Assembly: GCF_900115735.1 (NCBI RefSeq)
Contig: NZ_FOXO01000030.1
Span: forward strand, 1-46,868
Direction: 5' to 3'
Source: Butyrivibrio proteoclasticus
GTDB taxonomy: Bacteria; Bacillota; Clostridia; Lachnospirales; Lachnospiraceae
Length of the DNA: 46,868 nucleotides
In this document: positions 8,325 through 15,569 of the stretch, piece after piece
Layout of the letters: each line of letters opens with the position of its first letter
Numbering within the stretch: the first letter of the stretch is position 1
Notes under the pieces: generated by a model
The model's database searches: none
Told to the model about the DNA's origin: nothing
What the model saw: the letters and a program-made list of their open reading frames with translations, nothing else
Position numbers and translations under genes: made by a program

Positions 8325-8465
8325 ATGGAGTATGATAGATATATGCTGAGAATTAAAGTACATCGTGGAACACATCAGTTAGGTGGAAAATGTCTGTGCG
8401 TGGTGAATATAAACGCACCTCGAATTCATGGAGCAATAACAAGAAATGGATATACGCTTTTTTGA
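8325..8465 (+). pseudogene. Remnant: 5' end of a metallo-beta-lactamase-fold hydrolase gene
   Basis: The frame from ATG at 8325 encodes MEYDRYMLRIKVHRGTHQLGG and then degenerates, stopping at 8465. IKVHRGTHQLGGKC matches the characteristic first strand of a family of bacterial metallo-beta-lactamase-fold hydrolases that begin (M)xIKIHRGTxQIGG. No HxHxDH metal motif follows. The reading frame runs 20 bases into the patatin gene start. I interpret it as the truncated start of a gene replaced or interrupted when the downstream gene arrived. The match is short (about 14 residues) and made from memory of the family. Confidence 0.4.
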
Positions 8466-10161
8466 GGGGAATATTGCTAATATACAAGCAGATGCTATTG
8501 TTGTTCCTTCTAATAGTGCGCTAAAAGAAAGCAATGGAGAATCAAATGCAATATATGACGCTGCCGGAAGAAAGAATTTATGCATTGAATGCGAAGCATT
8601 AGTAAAAGGTAATGGTAAGTATGCCTATGGAGATGCCGTTGCAACAAATGCATTTCTTTTAGATGCTCAATTCCTAATTCATGCCGTTGTGCCAAAGCTA
8701 CGATACGGAAATAAAAGTGAATGCGATCAAATTGCCCATGCGTATACTAACTCACTAATAGTTGCTGATGGCTTGAAATGCAAGAGCATTGCCTTTCCAC
8801 TATTAGGAATACGAAATGGATTTGATGTAAAGACTGTTTATAGGATTGCATCGGAGCAAATTCAGAAGTATAAAGCTAGGTATATACAAAAAGTTTTTAT
8901 AGTAGTACATGACAAAAAGACAGTTGACATTATTACTTATGAAGGAAACAGGGTATATAGTTTAGATGGGCTTCATAGCGGAGTATATTCCCTTAGAACA
9001 ATCTGTAATAAACAGAATTATTTATCACAATTAGAGGAGAAAGATATAAAAGAAATATGTAGTATTATCAATGGCTTTTCGTTAAAAAATGAGATTGGAT
9101 TACTATTTGATGACATTGTAGCATATAGGAACCTACCGGAGAACTATATTATACAAAAAAGCCGTTCTGGGAAATGCCGGGTTATAAGAGACAATAAAAC
9201 TATAATACGCTGCTGCGATGAAAGAATACTATGCTATTATTTAAATAATAAAATTTGCGAAAAGAAAAAATTGTCATCTCTTAGTGACAAGAATTATGGG
9301 TTGGTACTTTGCGGCGGTGGGGCTCGCGGTGCATATCAAATTGGAGTATGGAAGGCTCTTATAGAACATACATGTCTTTCATTTACAGGTATTTCAGGAG
9401 TATCAGTTGGAGCACTCAATTCATTACTTTTTGCACAAGGGAATTATGAAAAAGCAGAACGTGTTTGGATGACTATTGAAGAAAAAGATCTAAAAGATTT
9501 CAATGAGTTATTAGAGTTATTAAAAATTGGAGGTCTGAAATTATTGGAGTCCTTTTTGTCTGTCGCACCAAGTGTATTTCTAGGTTCTTTATCCACGTTG
9601 GCTTATGATCAGGCTTTAGAAAATGAGGAAAATAAACAGTTAATCATGAAATTCAGATTAGCAAGTAATAATTTAAGTAGTATTATTGATAGTGCAATTG
9701 ATGATTGGACTTTAATTGATAGGAATAAAATACTGTATTCATTTGTTAGCAGAAATTTTGTTTTTTCAACCCCAGAGAACATACCTTTAACAGGACTAAC
9801 AGTAAATGAGATTAAAGACGTTGTACTATCATCTGCATCGCTTCCAATCATTTATGGTTCTACGAATTATAAAGGAAAAAAATATTTCGATGGTGGACGG
9901 ATTTCAAATGTTCCGTATGAAATTCTTGCAGAAAAAGGATTCAAAAGAATTCTTGTCATTCATTTGAATCCTAACGACAGGAAAAAGAAAAAATATAGTT
10001 TATCATCGTATAATGATGCAGTAATCGAACATATTTACCCTTCAGAACCGCTTGGAGGTTTATTAACAATTAGTAAAGAAAAAACTTTGGAAAGAATGAA
10101 ACGGGGGTATTTCGATGCTGTAAAATGGATAGATTCAAATGAAGCAAAGACTTTTTTATGA
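8446..10161 (+). CDS. Macro domain - patatin-like phospholipase fusion
   Basis: 571-residue two-domain protein. Residues 1 to about 170 form a macro domain (starts IRFFEGNIANIQADAIVVPSN, with the loops found in ADP-ribose-binding proteins). About 115 residues of linker of unknown fold follow. From residue 286 there is a patatin lipase domain: oxyanion loop GGGARG at 290-295, nucleophile elbow G318-V-S320-V-G322 and catalytic Asp482 in FDGGR, so the Ser-Asp dyad is complete. Such a fusion suggests membrane-lipid hydrolysis gated by an ADP-ribose-type ligand; patatin effectors of this kind (CapV) work in CBASS phage defence, but no cyclase is nearby. The gene is AT-rich relative to its right neighbour, consistent with transfer. 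It is monocistronic, followed by a terminator. Confidence 0.85.
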   Translation: MDIRFFEGNIANIQADAIVVPSNSALKESNGESNAIYDAAGRKNLCIECEALVKGNGKYAYGDAVATNAFLLDAQFLIHAVVPKLRYGNKSECDQIAHAYTNSLIVADGLKCKSIAFPLLGIRNGFDVKTVYRIASEQIQKYKARYIQKVFIVVHDKKTVDIITYEGNRVYSLDGLHSGVYSLRTICNKQNYLSQLEEKDIKEICSIINGFSLKNEIGLLFDDIVAYRNLPENYIIQKSRSGKCRVIRDNKTIIRCCDERILCYYLNNKICEKKKLSSLSDKNYGLVLCGGGARGAYQIGVWKALIEHTCLSFTGISGVSVGALNSLLFAQGNYEKAERVWMTIEEKDLKDFNELLELLKIGGLKLLESFLSVAPSVFLGSLSTLAYDQALENEENKQLIMKFRLASNNLSSIIDSAIDDWTLIDRNKILYSFVSRNFVFSTPENIPLTGLTVNEIKDVVLSSASLPIIYGSTNYKGKKYFDGGRISNVPYEILAEKGFKRILVIHLNPNDRKKKKYSLSSYNDAVIEHIYPSEPLGGLLTISKEKTLERMKRGYFDAVKWIDSNEAKTFL

Positions 10162-10290
10162 AAAGATTAGCATTCAGTTACAATTCATTCACATTTTGTT
10201 TAATGGGAGGAAAAGAATAGAAGATATCCTGTATATATCAAGTAAATGACTTGATTTGAAAATAAAAAAGTAAAACTTCTTTTTCATAAC

Positions 10291-10314
10291 GAGCTGTCAG
10301 ATAAATGGCAGCTC
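10291..10314 (+). repeat. Hairpin after the macro-patatin gene
   Basis: GAGCTGTC / GGCAGCTC imperfect stem, not followed by a T-run, just ahead of a true terminator. Confidence 0.4.
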
Positions 10315-10329
10315 ATCCTCCCAAAAACT

Positions 10330-10359
10330 ACCGGTCTGAATGACCGGTTTTAATTTTTT
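10330..10359 (+). terminator. Terminator after the macro-patatin gene
   Basis: ACCGGTC-TGAAT-GACCGGT perfect stem followed by TTTAATTTTTT. It isolates the patatin gene from the lipoprotein gene. Confidence 0.8.
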
Positions 10360-10383
10360 AGGAATGATGGTAAAACTATACGA

Positions 10384-11499
10384 ATGGAGAAGATGATGGG
10401 ACTGTTATCATGGTTTAAGAAAAGAGATTCAAAGATAAAGAAGCTATCGTGCTGTATGATCCTGGTTGCTGTTTTGCTTATGATCATGATTACAGGATGT
10501 GCTGAGAGTGATAATGCTCCTGAAGTGGGCGAAACCTATGACCAGCCTGTGAGGGAAACGTCTGTAACGGCATCAGATGATACATTGTCATACGAAGCGG
10601 AAGAGGATACCGATCAGGACACTTTTGAGCCACTGACAGAGGCAGATCTTGAAGAGATCACAGAGTATATAAGACGTATAGATGTATACGGATTTCTCTG
10701 TTCAGAGTACGGCAGGCCTGAAGATGTTTCTCTGACAGATGTCTTTTTCGTGGGGGCAGGCCTTCAGGAACAGGCAAATGATGAGGAAGTCGCTGCATAT
10801 CTTAAGGCAAATGACCAGGACGAGATCTATACTAACTGCGTGAAGTTGGATGCGGACAAGGTAAAAGATCTTTTATCAAGGCGTCTTGACTGTGATATAG
10901 AGTCCCTTGACCTTAGTGGGATTGGGATATATCTACCGGAGTATGATGCTTTCTTCAGGGAAGAGGCGGATGTAAACTATGTGGATTTTACCTGTGAGTC
11001 AGGAGTAAAAAACAGTGTAGGCGGATTGGATGTTATTATCCATGCTGAGGAGCCCAATGTATATGGAATATCTGAGCTGAGAACGATCCTCCTGAAAAGA
11101 GGAGATGAGTTCCTTTTCATATCAAATGAAAAGATAGGGTCTTCTGAAGATAGTGAGGAAAAGATCACATATGACGAGGCATACCTTGATGAGCATGCAG
11201 AAGAAATGTGGGATATCCTCTATAAAGAAAAGTTCTCTACATATGAGCCTGTCGAGATGAGACATGGCTTGGGCGCAATATTCTCTGTTGTGCTGCAGAC
11301 GGGAGTTGAGAGCTTTGATGAAAATACCAAGGAGATGACATATGAGAATATAGTAAGTCTTGAAGATTGTGATGAGGACGGACGTTTTCAGTTTAAATGG
11401 CACAAGGACTACTATGAAGATGAAGAACTTTTTGGAGAAAAGACTCTTGGCTGGTACTGGGTCGATGGACAGACTGGAGAAGTAGTGGCTGTACCTTGA
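10384..11499 (+). CDS. Acidic lipoprotein of unknown function
   Basis: 371-residue secreted lipoprotein. A long basic n-region (KKRDSKIKK) and a hydrophobic stretch end in the lipobox ITGC with Cys39, followed by an acidic low-complexity linker (about residues 40-85) and a globular, strongly acidic domain that I do not recognise. It is predicted to be tethered to the outer face of the membrane. The first ATG (10384) lacks a ribosome site; the ATG at 10396 has GGAG 6 bases upstream and may be the true start, shortening the n-region by four residues. A monocistronic gene; no function is assigned. Confidence 0.65.
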   Translation: MEKMMGLLSWFKKRDSKIKKLSCCMILVAVLLMIMITGCAESDNAPEVGETYDQPVRETSVTASDDTLSYEAEEDTDQDTFEPLTEADLEEITEYIRRIDVYGFLCSEYGRPEDVSLTDVFFVGAGLQEQANDEEVAAYLKANDQDEIYTNCVKLDADKVKDLLSRRLDCDIESLDLSGIGIYLPEYDAFFREEADVNYVDFTCESGVKNSVGGLDVIIHAEEPNVYGISELRTILLKRGDEFLFISNEKIGSSEDSEEKITYDEAYLDEHAEEMWDILYKEKFSTYEPVEMRHGLGAIFSVVLQTGVESFDENTKEMTYENIVSLEDCDEDGRFQFKWHKDYYEDEELFGEKTLGWYWVDGQTGEVVAVP

Positions 11500-11605
11500 C
11501 CTTGCCCTGATTGGAAAATAGAATGACGCCCTGCAGCCTTTTTATTTCGAATTTGTAGAGCGATTAAATTGATAGATGACTGTGAAGAAGCAGGAGCAAT
11601 TTTCT

Positions 11606-12739
11606 ATGAGAGAAAATGACAAGAGAGTAGTAGACAGATTTACAGAGCTTGCGCTGGTAGACGGTGAATCCTTTAATGAGAGGCTTGTCGCTGATTATCT
11701 TATAGCAGAATTCCAAAAGCTGGGAATAAAGCTTATTGAGGATGATATTGCCGGTAAGATCGGTGGTAACTGTGGGAATCTGTATGGCTTTGCAGAGGGG
11801 CGGGGAAAGTATGCAGACTCTGAGCCTATTCTGTTCTGTGCACATATGGACACCGTATCTCCGGGGAACAATAAGAAGATCATATTAAATGACGGCGGAA
11901 CAATCACAAGCGATCATACGACTGTCCTGGGAGCAGATGACAGGGTTGGCATAGCAGGAATTATCGAGGCGTACACCAGAGTAATCGAGGAAAATCTGGA
12001 TCATCCGCCAATAGAGTTTCTGTTTACGGTGGCAGAAGAGGTTTACGGCCTTGGAAGCGCGGCTCTTGATTATTCAAGGATTCGCTCCAGGATAGCCTTT
12101 GCTCCCGACTGCAGCGGAGAATATGGAGTCTATTCATCCTGCGAGCCGACACTCATTTCATTCGAAGTACATATAAAGGGTAAGGCTTCCCACGCTGGTT
12201 ATGAGCCTGAAAAGGGAATAAATGCAATAGCAATAGCAGCTGCTGCAATCAGCAGAATAAAGCAGGGGTGGGCTGATGATCACACCACGCTGAATATCGG
12301 AATAATAGAAGGCGGAAGTGTTACCAACGCTGTTCCGGAAAACTGTTTTATAAAAGGTGAGATAAGAAGCGGTGTCCATGAAGATGCACATCGGACAATA
12401 GACTTAGTAGAAAGCATTTTTTCAGAAGAAGCGAATAGAGCAGGTGCAGAGCTTTGCATAGATAAAAAAGAAAGAATCACCGTTTACAGGATAGATCCCG
12501 AAGCCGCAGAAGGAAGTGCTTTGGATAGATATAAGAGAGCATTAGAGAAACAGGGAAGGAGAGCCGTGGCAAAGAAATCCTTTGGAGGAAGTGATATAAA
12601 TTCTTTGATAAAACACGGAATGGACGGACTAAATATATACGGTCCCATGCATAACATACATACAACTGAAGAATGCACAACTGTTCAGGAAATAGCAGAC
12701 TTCACAGAACTGATAAAGATACTTATGACACAACCATGA
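11606..12739 (+). CDS. M20-family peptidase (peptidase T-like)
   Basis: Zinc aminopeptidase/carboxypeptidase-type hydrolase of 377 residues. Metal-site blocks are visible in order: AHMDT (His80, Asp82), GADDRVG (bridging Asp near 111), AEEVYG (catalytic Glu pair), FAPDCSG (Asp) and the C-terminal MHNIHTTEE His. A dimerisation domain starts near ISFEVHIKGKASHAG. The start at 11606 is chosen for AGGAG 9 bases upstream; ATG at 11576 has none. It closely resembles PepT-like tripeptidase proteins of Clostridia. Its last 195 bases and an internal 89-base piece (11871-11959) recur at 24629-24912, on the far side of the RiPP island, showing that this gene was part of the duplicated insertion locus. 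Confidence 0.85.
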   Translation: MRENDKRVVDRFTELALVDGESFNERLVADYLIAEFQKLGIKLIEDDIAGKIGGNCGNLYGFAEGRGKYADSEPILFCAHMDTVSPGNNKKIILNDGGTITSDHTTVLGADDRVGIAGIIEAYTRVIEENLDHPPIEFLFTVAEEVYGLGSAALDYSRIRSRIAFAPDCSGEYGVYSSCEPTLISFEVHIKGKASHAGYEPEKGINAIAIAAAAISRIKQGWADDHTTLNIGIIEGGSVTNAVPENCFIKGEIRSGVHEDAHRTIDLVESIFSEEANRAGAELCIDKKERITVYRIDPEAAEGSALDRYKRALEKQGRRAVAKKSFGGSDINSLIKHGMDGLNIYGPMHNIHTTEECTTVQEIADFTELIKILMTQP

Positions 12740-12954
12740 GGAACAATTTAAAGGCTTTTGCGAATATAAGGGGTAAAAATGAGAAAGAAACTGGTTTTAG
12801 CAACGATTATGATGGTAGCTGTCTTGTCGTTTACGGCATGTGCTTCGTCCGGAAGCACCGGAGGGAGTGGAGAAGGGTCAGACCGTGAGGTTCTTTTTCA
12901 GGTTTCATTGCTTCAGGGTTTAACCTTCGGTGATTATCATGGCAGTATTACTGC
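12545..12954 (+). repeat. Left direct repeat flanking the RiPP island (approx. 410 bp)
   Basis: It contains the last 195 bases of the M20 peptidase, the spacer and the first 176 bases of the acetolactate decarboxylase gene. It aligns with 24718-25128 with roughly fifteen substitutions and one extra G by eye. The match ends abruptly at CTGC in the decarboxylase coding sequence. Confidence 0.9.
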
Positions 12955-12963
12955 TGTGAACTG
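12779..12963 (+). pseudogene. Truncated copy of the acetolactate decarboxylase gene
   Basis: The first 59 codons are nearly identical to the intact copy starting at 24953: lipoprotein signal with lipobox FTAC, SSGSTGGSGEG linker and REVLFQVSLLQGLTFGDYHG. After GSITA the match stops, and two foreign codons lead to TGA. The enzyme's zinc-ligand histidines are absent, so the product could at most be a short secreted lipopeptide. A ribosome site (AAGGGG) is retained, so it may still be translated. Confidence 0.9.
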
Positions 12964-13302
12964 ATCACAGGGGCAATCTACCCTTTCAAATCCTACAGTA
13001 AATTTACGCCGTCGAGACACTACGTGGCGATAGCCATCGCGTAAGCGATTTGGTACAATATAAGAAACGAGCTACTGGCTAAAACTGTTATTGACGGATT
13101 AAAATTGAGGAATATGACAGGCTATTACGTCAGTGATAAAGAAGAGGCTTTTGTGCCTGGCATAAGAGCTAATTCCTGAAGGTAGCAAGGTTTCCATGGG
13201 AGGTACGGTATTATTTATACATATTTAAAATTATCATACGACGAAATATAGTATAATTCTAGCGATAGAATAGATATATCATAATGTAAAGCAATCAGTG
13301 GA
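12964..13302. other. Left junction of the RiPP island
   Basis: Non-coding stretch holding the LUD remnant and, at its right end, a TATAAT hexamer at 13252-13257 with an ATTCTA-GCGA-TAGAAT inverted repeat (13256-13271). The latter may be the promoter/operator of the phosphatase gene. No insertion-sequence ends or integrase are seen. Confidence 0.4.
13054..13228 (+). pseudogene. Remnant of a LUD-domain (DUF162) gene
   Basis: One frame reads RNELLAKTVIDGLKLRNMTG then YYVSDKEEAF, and after a frameshift near 13160 the other reads ELIPEGSKVSMGGTVLF. Placed end to end they match the start of lactate-utilisation-type LUD proteins (RNMEGYYV..KEEAL...LIPEGS.VS.GGS). Start codon, 3' part and frame are all lost, so it is a dead fragment. 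It lies between the truncated decarboxylase and the RiPP genes, in the left boundary of the island. Confidence 0.65.
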
Positions 13303-14799
13303 ATGAAAAGAGAAGATGGATTATCTGTAAAAACAAAAGATATGGATATATTTGAAGAAAATGAAATTAAAGCAAACTACATTGTCGCACTGGCTCTTCT
13401 TATGATGGCGGTGGTCTTGATCCCTGTTTTTATAATGCTGGAGATTGGAGAGTTCGATGCGCCAAGATTTGAGTGGCGGCCGGCTATGATCTTTTTGGAA
13501 GCAGTCCTCATTTTCGGATTTGTATTCGAGAAGAGATATAACGGTCAAAAAGCGTGGCTTAAGAGTGTACTTCTTGCCATACTTGTTTTCTGTTGCGGCT
13601 CTTTTAACCTGCTTTTTACGTCATCTGCCGCGCTGTATTTATGCTTGCCAATCATACTGTCCATTCGTTATTTTTCTACGAGATTGTCAGTATATGTATC
13701 GGTACTAACCTTTATCGTATATGTCATCACCGGTATTTTGGGAGCGGAATATGGGATTATAGATTTAAATTATGTAGAGCTTCCTATAGGTACCAAGATA
13801 GTGATGGACGATACCACCTGGCTAATAGACGTAATAGAACGGATGGAATACGATCATTTCAGGTTTTTCATCAATAATGTGGAGTACGAGATATTTCCTA
13901 ATCTGTTGATGTATTTAATACTTTCCCTTGTGAGTATTTTTATAACCAGACATGGGCGTATTCTTATCATAAGGCAGCATGAACTCGCTGAGACAACAGC
14001 GAGACTGGAAGCGGAACTTGATATTGCTTCTAAGATTCAGATTGGAAGTATTCCAAGTAAATTTCCTGCATTTCCTGACAGGCATGAATTTGACCTGTAT
14101 GCGACTGTGAGAACAGCCAACGAGGTTGGAGGTGATTTCTATGATTTCTTTATGCCGGATGACGATCATCTGGATGTGGTCATAGCCGATGTTTCGGGCA
14201 AGGGAATACCGGCGGCTCTTTTAATGATGACTTCGAAAACACTTATCAGATCTGAAGCAGCATCGTTTCGGAATCCAAGTGAAATACTCATGGCCGTAAA
14301 TGCGAAGATAGCAGAAGATAATGATGAAGACATGTTCGTAACAGTATGGCTTGGTATATTGGAGATATCCACCGGCATCCTTACCTATGCTAATGCCGGG
14401 CATGAACGTGTGGCTATATATCAAAATGGATCCTGGAAACTGGAAGAAAAAGGTCATAGTGGTGTGGCTATTGGTATGTATGCTCCCGAGGAGATGGATG
14501 AACTGCCGGAAAGGTATAAGATTACTGATCATAAGGTTCAGTTGTTGCCGGGTGATGTGATATATCAATACACCGATGGTGTGACAGAGGCGACAGACAG
14601 AAGTGAAGAGTTGTTCGGTGAAGAGCGCCTGATATCAGTTCTTTCAAGATCAGGCAGCACGGATCCTTTTGAATTGATTTTGCATGTTAGTGAGAAAATA
14701 GATGATTTCGTAAAGGATGAACCACAGTCTGACGATATTACAATGCTTGGGCTTAAGTACTTTGGAGCAGGGAATATCATAGGAAAGGGTAAGGTATAG
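13303..14799 (+). CDS. Membrane SpoIIE/RsbU-type PP2C phosphatase
   Basis: 498-residue regulator. The N-terminal half has about six hydrophobic segments (residues 25-220) around a probable external loop (about 140-195). A short coiled linker RQHELAETTARLEAELDIASKIQ follows, then a PP2C/SpoIIE phosphatase domain of about residues 255-490 with metal-binding Asp in NEVGGDFYDFF, IADVSGKGIPAALLM, ANAGHERV and PQSDDITM. The family dephosphorylates a STAS-domain anti-sigma antagonist, and exactly such a gene follows 9 bases after the stop. The membrane part presumably senses an external or envelope signal. The start ATG has only a weak GTGG-type site; a start at 13342 (MDIFEEN) is possible. I infer that it switches on the RiPP genes. 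Confidence 0.85.
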   Translation: MKREDGLSVKTKDMDIFEENEIKANYIVALALLMMAVVLIPVFIMLEIGEFDAPRFEWRPAMIFLEAVLIFGFVFEKRYNGQKAWLKSVLLAILVFCCGSFNLLFTSSAALYLCLPIILSIRYFSTRLSVYVSVLTFIVYVITGILGAEYGIIDLNYVELPIGTKIVMDDTTWLIDVIERMEYDHFRFFINNVEYEIFPNLLMYLILSLVSIFITRHGRILIIRQHELAETTARLEAELDIASKIQIGSIPSKFPAFPDRHEFDLYATVRTANEVGGDFYDFFMPDDDHLDVVIADVSGKGIPAALLMMTSKTLIRSEAASFRNPSEILMAVNAKIAEDNDEDMFVTVWLGILEISTGILTYANAGHERVAIYQNGSWKLEEKGHSGVAIGMYAPEEMDELPERYKITDHKVQLLPGDVIYQYTDGVTEATDRSEELFGEERLISVLSRSGSTDPFELILHVSEKIDDFVKDEPQSDDITMLGLKYFGAGNIIGKGKV

Positions 14800-14808
14800 A
14801 GGTATAGG

Positions 14809-15114
14809 ATGATCAACATAACTACTGTGACTGAAGGGACGACATATATCGCAAAATTCGAAGGGAGGCTTGATGTTAACGCAGCGGCAAAAGCAGATGA
14901 TGCTCTTTCCGAGATTGCGGGTAAAGCTGACAAACTGGTACTGGACTTTGAGAATGTTGAGTATTTATCCAGTACGGGACTTCGTGTAATAAAGAGAGTG
15001 AGACTTAAAATGAAAGACAAGAATGGTAGTCAGATTACCATAAGGAATTTAAAGCCGGAAATAAAAGATATTCTTGAAATGACCGGTGTGGCTGCAATGC
15101 TGGTATTTGAATAG
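14809..15114 (+). CDS. STAS-domain anti-sigma factor antagonist (RsbV/SpoIIAA-like)
   Basis: 101-residue single STAS domain. GRLDVNAAAKADDAL and LVLDFENVEYLSSTGLRVI carry the phosphorylatable Ser (in SSTG, about residue 56) and the conserved D/G around it. It is the expected substrate of the upstream phosphatase, 9 bases away. In its unphosphorylated form such a protein binds an RsbW/SpoIIAB-type kinase and frees a sigma factor. No kinase or sigma factor gene lies in this window, so those partners must be encoded elsewhere, or the pair regulates another target such as the transporter. Confidence 0.9.
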   Translation: MINITTVTEGTTYIAKFEGRLDVNAAAKADDALSEIAGKADKLVLDFENVEYLSSTGLRVIKRVRLKMKDKNGSQITIRNLKPEIKDILEMTGVAAMLVFE

Positions 15115-15144
15115 CATAAGGTATTTTCAGTTGAGGAATACAAT

Positions 15145-15564
15145 ATGGAGAGTAATGTTTTTAGAAAGAAAACCCTGGACCGAATATCATCCCCAGAGCA
15201 GTTATCGGATTACCTTAAGGTTTCAAATCCCGGCATATGGATAATAATGTCAGCAGTGGTTCTGCTTCTTTTGGGAATTATCGCATGGTCAGCTGTTGGC
15301 GTGCTTGAATCCGTTGTGGCTGCAAAAGCTTTTGTGAAGGATGGAGAGGCAAAGATAGTTATCATATCAGAAGGCAGCAAAGAAATAAATACAGGCATGT
15401 CCATACGTGTGGCCTCCGATGAATATCTAATCTCCAAGGTCGTGACAGATGAGTACGGCAGAAGTATTGCCATTGCAAATGTATCTCTTCCGGATGGAGA
15501 CTATGATGCTGAGATTGTGACGCAGCAGATACATCCGATAGAGTTTTTGCTCGAGGGGGGTTGA
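15145..15564 (+). CDS. NHLM/NHLP bacteriocin system short secretion (HlyD-like) protein
   Basis: 139-residue membrane protein whose N-terminus FRKKTLDRISSPEQLSDYLK is the hallmark opening of NHLM-system membrane-fusion proteins. One transmembrane helix (about 32-54) precedes a short beta-rich domain. Family members are often 250 residues or more with coiled-coil hairpins; this one lacks the coiled coil and looks like a minimal adaptor, as expected for a Gram-positive cell with no outer membrane to span. Its 3' end overlaps the ribosome site of the next gene. Confidence 0.8.
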   Translation: MESNVFRKKTLDRISSPEQLSDYLKVSNPGIWIIMSAVVLLLLGIIAWSAVGVLESVVAAKAFVKDGEAKIVIISEGSKEINTGMSIRVASDEYLISKVVTDEYGRSIAIANVSLPDGDYDAEIVTQQIHPIEFLLEGG

Positions 15565-15569
15565 TTCAT

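Noticed and set aside
12673..12888. 71-codon forward frame spanning the peptidase end and the decarboxylase start
   Set aside because: It is a shifted reading of the duplicated segment and overlaps both real frames.
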